The notes under the pieces are model-generated. The model was not told the DNA's origin and made no database searches. It was given only the letters and a program-made list of their open reading frames with translations. From Ornithinimicrobium laminariae (GTDB taxonomy: Bacteria > Actinomycetota > Actinomycetes > Actinomycetales > Dermatophilaceae), in contig NZ_JAHZSU010000002.1 of NCBI RefSeq assembly GCF_019457945.1, forward strand, positions 620,001 to 684,000: a stretch of 64,000 nt of DNA, read 5' to 3'. The first letter of the stretch is position 1, and every line of letters begins with the position of its first letter. Below, piece after piece: positions 61,935 through 64,000 of the stretch. The position numbers and the translations under genes were made by a program.

Positions 61935-62034
61935 GGCATGTCTATGTTTTGTCTAGGCTGAGCGCTGTCCGCGTCCCGCCCGCCTTGGCCTTTAGCCTTT
62001 GTCTAAAAGCGAGCCCGCAAAAAGAGGAGCGTCA

Positions 62035-62700
62035 GTGGATCTGTCCGCAGCGAACGAAGGGCTACCGGCTCTGCATGGCATGGATGCCGCTCTTGCTCGC
62101 GCCCACAAACTCCTCGCTCGGCCAGGCCGCTCTGTGCTCGGCATCGTCGGTGCTCCAGGAAGCGGCAAGTCAACCGTCTGCGATCAGATCGTTGCCGCGC
62201 TGGGGAACGACACCGTGATTGTCGGTATGGATGGGTTCCACCTAGCCAACGAAGTGCTCGACCAGCAGGGGTCCAGGGATCGCAAAGGGGCACCTGACAC
62301 CTTTGATGTGGCGGGATATGCCGCCATGCTTGACCGCATCCGCGAGCGCCGCCAGGTTGTCTATGCGCCGCGGTTTGACCGCTCGCTTGAAGCTGCTATC
62401 GCGGGGGCAACGCCGGTCTTGACTGAACTCGACCTGGTGATGACTGAGGGCAACTATTTGCTGCACGACGCATACGGGTGGGGGTCCGTGCAGAGTCGTC
62501 TTGACGAGGTGTGGTTCCTCGACATCCCGACCGATATCCGAGTCCAGCGGTTAATCGATCGCCGACTCGCGCACGGCCACGATCGCGCCTCCACCCTGGA
62601 TTGGGTACATCAGGTCGATGAGGCCAATGCCGCCATCGTTGAGCGGGGGCGCGAGCGAGCGGACTTTATCCTCACGGTCGAGCAGGGCCCAAGCCTTTAG
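62035..62700 (+). CDS. nucleoside/fructose-kinase-like P-loop kinase (FrcK/PanK-like)
   Basis: The GTG at 62035 with GAGGAG 5 nt upstream gives 221 aa; the TTG at 61999 is less good. It has P-loop LGIVGAPGSGKSTVCDQIVAAL, the acceptor-binding GMDGFHLANEVLDQQG and RKGAPDTFDVAGY, LVMTEGNYLLHD and VWFLDIPTDIRVQRLIDRRLAHG. This is the uridine-kinase/pantothenate-kinase-related family that includes FrcK in fructose importer operons. It likely phosphorylates the imported sugar or a derivative. It is controlled by the operators shared with the sugar operon. Confidence 0.85.
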   Translation: MDLSAANEGLPALHGMDAALARAHKLLARPGRSVLGIVGAPGSGKSTVCDQIVAALGNDTVIVGMDGFHLANEVLDQQGSRDRKGAPDTFDVAGYAAMLDRIRERRQVVYAPRFDRSLEAAIAGATPVLTELDLVMTEGNYLLHDAYGWGSVQSRLDEVWFLDIPTDIRVQRLIDRRLAHGHDRASTLDWVHQVDEANAAIVERGRERADFILTVEQGPSL

Positions 62701-63122
62701 CCTTCCATCGCATTCGTGCCGTCGGACAGGATCGGGCTCAGCACGCCAAAGATATTGTTGTCCGGGTCTAACAGGTAACCAAAGCGCCCCACACCTGGCA
62801 TGTCCTCGAGCGGTAATGCCTCGACCCCGCCGTGCTCCAAGCCGCGGGCGAAGACCTCATCGACCTCATCTGTGCCCACCACAAAGTTGCAGCCAGTCAC
62901 CGGGCCGCCAACCGCGGGCGATTCGCCCATTCGCTTCAGCAGCGCGCCGTTGATCCCTTGGCCAGGTTGATCGTCAGTGGCAGCGCCGTCTCCGGTATCG
63001 ATCAACCAGTACTCCATGTCGCCCACCTGCGTGAAGGTCCAGCCGAGCACTTTTTCGTAGAACGCCATCACCTCGGTCGGGTTGCCAGCGTGAATTTCGA
63101 AGTGCATCACCAGGTTGGACAT
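62697..63122 (-). CDS. VOC-superfamily protein
   Basis: The ATG at 63122 follows AAGGAG by 6 nt, giving 141 aa; the longer in-frame start at 63326 would overlap the next gene's promoter and is rejected. It has the VOC pattern MHFEIHAGNPTEVMAFYEKVLGWTF, then INGALLKRM and GRFGYLLDPDNNIFGVLSP. Substrate unknown. It overlaps the kinase end by 4 bp, tail to tail. Confidence 0.85.
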   Translation of the reverse strand: MSNLVMHFEIHAGNPTEVMAFYEKVLGWTFTQVGDMEYWLIDTGDGAATDDQPGQGINGALLKRMGESPAVGGPVTGCNFVVGTDEVDEVFARGLEHGGVEALPLEDMPGVGRFGYLLDPDNNIFGVLSPILSDGTNAMEG

Positions 63123-63209
63123 AACTACTCCTTGCGAGAGGGGTGGGTCTTGCCCTCCAGTATGGCCAGGCTCTAGCACCCGGCACCAGGGTCGGGATAA
63201 TCTGCGCTC

Positions 63210-63677
63210 ATGGTTAGCCCCTCGGCAACAACGACTGTTGCCCGGTTCGTGCTGAGCCCCGGCGATCTGGCAATGCTTGCTGGCGGAGCAGCGGGGATGG
63301 CCAGTCTGATCTGCGCTGGGCTGCATGTGGCGCTCGTGCCGATGGGTGGCAGCGCGATGTTTACGATGTCGCTGCCCATGCTTGCGCTAGCACTAATCTG
63401 CTCTAGCTGCGGATGGCACTTTCTGCGCGGGCAGCAATCGCGGATGGGCCTAGCGATAATGGCCGCCGTGGGGACCACGATGGTGGTGGTGCACCTACAG
63501 ATGGGCGGCACCCGATCGGTCGGGCCGCCGGGCGGCACGATGGCCGGGATGGATCACTCCGCAGGCCTCATGGGTGTCGACTACATCGAGCCGATGATGT
63601 TGCTCGGGGCTGGGCTCGGTGGGGTGCAAGTCCTGTTAGTGCTGGTGATTGTGGCTGCGCGACGATATGGGCGCTAG
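63210..63677 (+). CDS. hypothetical membrane protein
   Basis: This 155-aa protein has about four hydrophobic segments (residues 20-45, 50-68, 80-98 and 128-150) and a Gly/Met/His-rich loop (PPGGTMAGMDHSAGLMG) that could bind metal. No family is recognised. It is divergent from the VOC gene, and the last arm ends in a basic tail (ARRYGR). Confidence 0.65.
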   Translation: MVSPSATTTVARFVLSPGDLAMLAGGAAGMASLICAGLHVALVPMGGSAMFTMSLPMLALALICSSCGWHFLRGQQSRMGLAIMAAVGTTMVVVHLQMGGTRSVGPPGGTMAGMDHSAGLMGVDYIEPMMLLGAGLGGVQVLLVLVIVAARRYGR

Positions 63678-63705
63678 CTGGCTCACCCCATCCTCGGGTC
63701 TGAGA

Positions 63706-64000
63706 TCAGACCGCAGAGATCAGGTATGCCTCTAGCTGGTCTAGCGCGACGCCCACCTCATGCTCGGCGCTGAGATCGAGCCGGCGCTGCTCCATCGCAC
63801 CGGAAACATCGCCAGCGACGGTCTCGGCTTCACCGTTAGACCAGACCGTGATGGCTGCCTCTTTGCCGGAGCGCTCCAGGTCGATGATGACGCCAGTGGT
63901 GTCACCTTCAGTGGTTTCTTCGCGGTCGACCTTCAAACCCAGAGCAGTCCAGCGCTCGGAACGCTCGGACAGGTGGCTCTCTAGCCATTCTAGAGCGGGG
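63706..64000 (-). CDS. hypothetical protein, N-terminus cut by the window edge
   Basis: The frame is open on the minus strand from 64000 to a stop at 63706, giving at least 97 residues with no clear start inside the window. A TTG at 63936 would give only 76 aa, but the upstream frame (ALEWLESHLSERSERWTALGL) looks coding. It is acidic, with no recognised motif. The N-terminal segment may pair with DNA- or protein-binding helices. Confidence 0.6.
   Translation of the reverse strand, partial: PALEWLESHLSERSERWTALGLKVDREETTEGDTTGVIIDLERSGKEAAITVWSNGEAETVAGDVSGAMEQRRLDLSAEHEVGVALDQLEAYLISAV

Noticed and set aside
1-64000. CRISPR arrays, tRNA or rRNA genes
   Set aside because: I looked for regular direct repeats and tRNA-like cloverleaf sequence and saw none.

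Overview
The window is a densely coding, high-GC piece of an actinobacterial chromosome, most likely a Micrococcales member of the Intrasporangiaceae/Dermatophilaceae type. The clues are an F420-type LLM oxidoreductase, cydABDC, a DtxR/IdeR-like iron box, GTG/TTG starts, many 4-bp ATGA overlaps and aerobic cobalamin gene content. This placement is an inference. I see no tRNA, rRNA, CRISPR array, transposase or integrase. No gap between genes exceeds about 300 bp.

Layout: (1) 1-4258: partial HpcH aldolase, LLM oxidoreductase, DUF998 protein, then cbiZ-cobU-cbiB (leftward). (2) 4313-11364: leftward operon cydA-cydB-cydD-cydC-blaI-M56 peptidase, with two copies of an ACTAC-N5-GTAGT palindrome upstream of cydA, suggesting BlaI control of cytochrome bd. 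(3) 11535-15861: 5-oxoprolinase operon (Nramp-type transporter, pxpA, pxpB, pxpC) divergent from a GntR regulator. (4) 15858-17429: cobQ. (5) 17538-34960: a defence island. (6) 34954-39591: cobO, a B12 ABC importer (btuFCD-like), a cobalamin riboswitch and a CobC-type aminotransferase. (7) 39611-44493: VOC protein, ClC transporter, and a pair of unrecognised genes separated by a strong hairpin. (8) 44586-48447: siderophore ABC importer behind an iron box. (9) 48460-53567: assorted genes, including a thioredoxin-reductase-like/methyltransferase fusion. (10) 53675-62700: a sugar catabolism region with two LacI regulators, a CUT2 ABC importer, a fused FGGY kinase/LacD aldolase, a DCXR-like dehydrogenase and a FrcK-like kinase. 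LacI-type operators are shared between its two ends. (11) 62697-64000: VOC protein, membrane protein, partial hypothetical.

The most interesting region is the defence island at 17538-33165, inserted between cobQ and cobO. On the minus strand lie an HhH-GPD-like protein and a C5-cytosine DNA methyltransferase. Divergently, a tightly packed operon encodes a protein combining RNAP alpha-CTD-like, sigma region-4-like and winged-helix segments; a DUF1156 adenine methylase; a DUF499 ATPase with an N-terminal Swt1-like HEPN domain carrying an intact R-x4-H motif; a MutL/MORC-like GHKL ATPase; a DUF4420-type PD-(D/E)XK nuclease; and a Z1 ATPase. It appears to join the methylase/ATPase half of Hma-type systems to the MutL-Z1-nuclease core of MZA-type systems. 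The expected AIPR protein and HerA helicase are missing, and an unusual transcription-factor-like protein sits at the head of the operon. A NERD-UvrD helicase follows. Related hairpin elements in opposite orientation bracket the core island.
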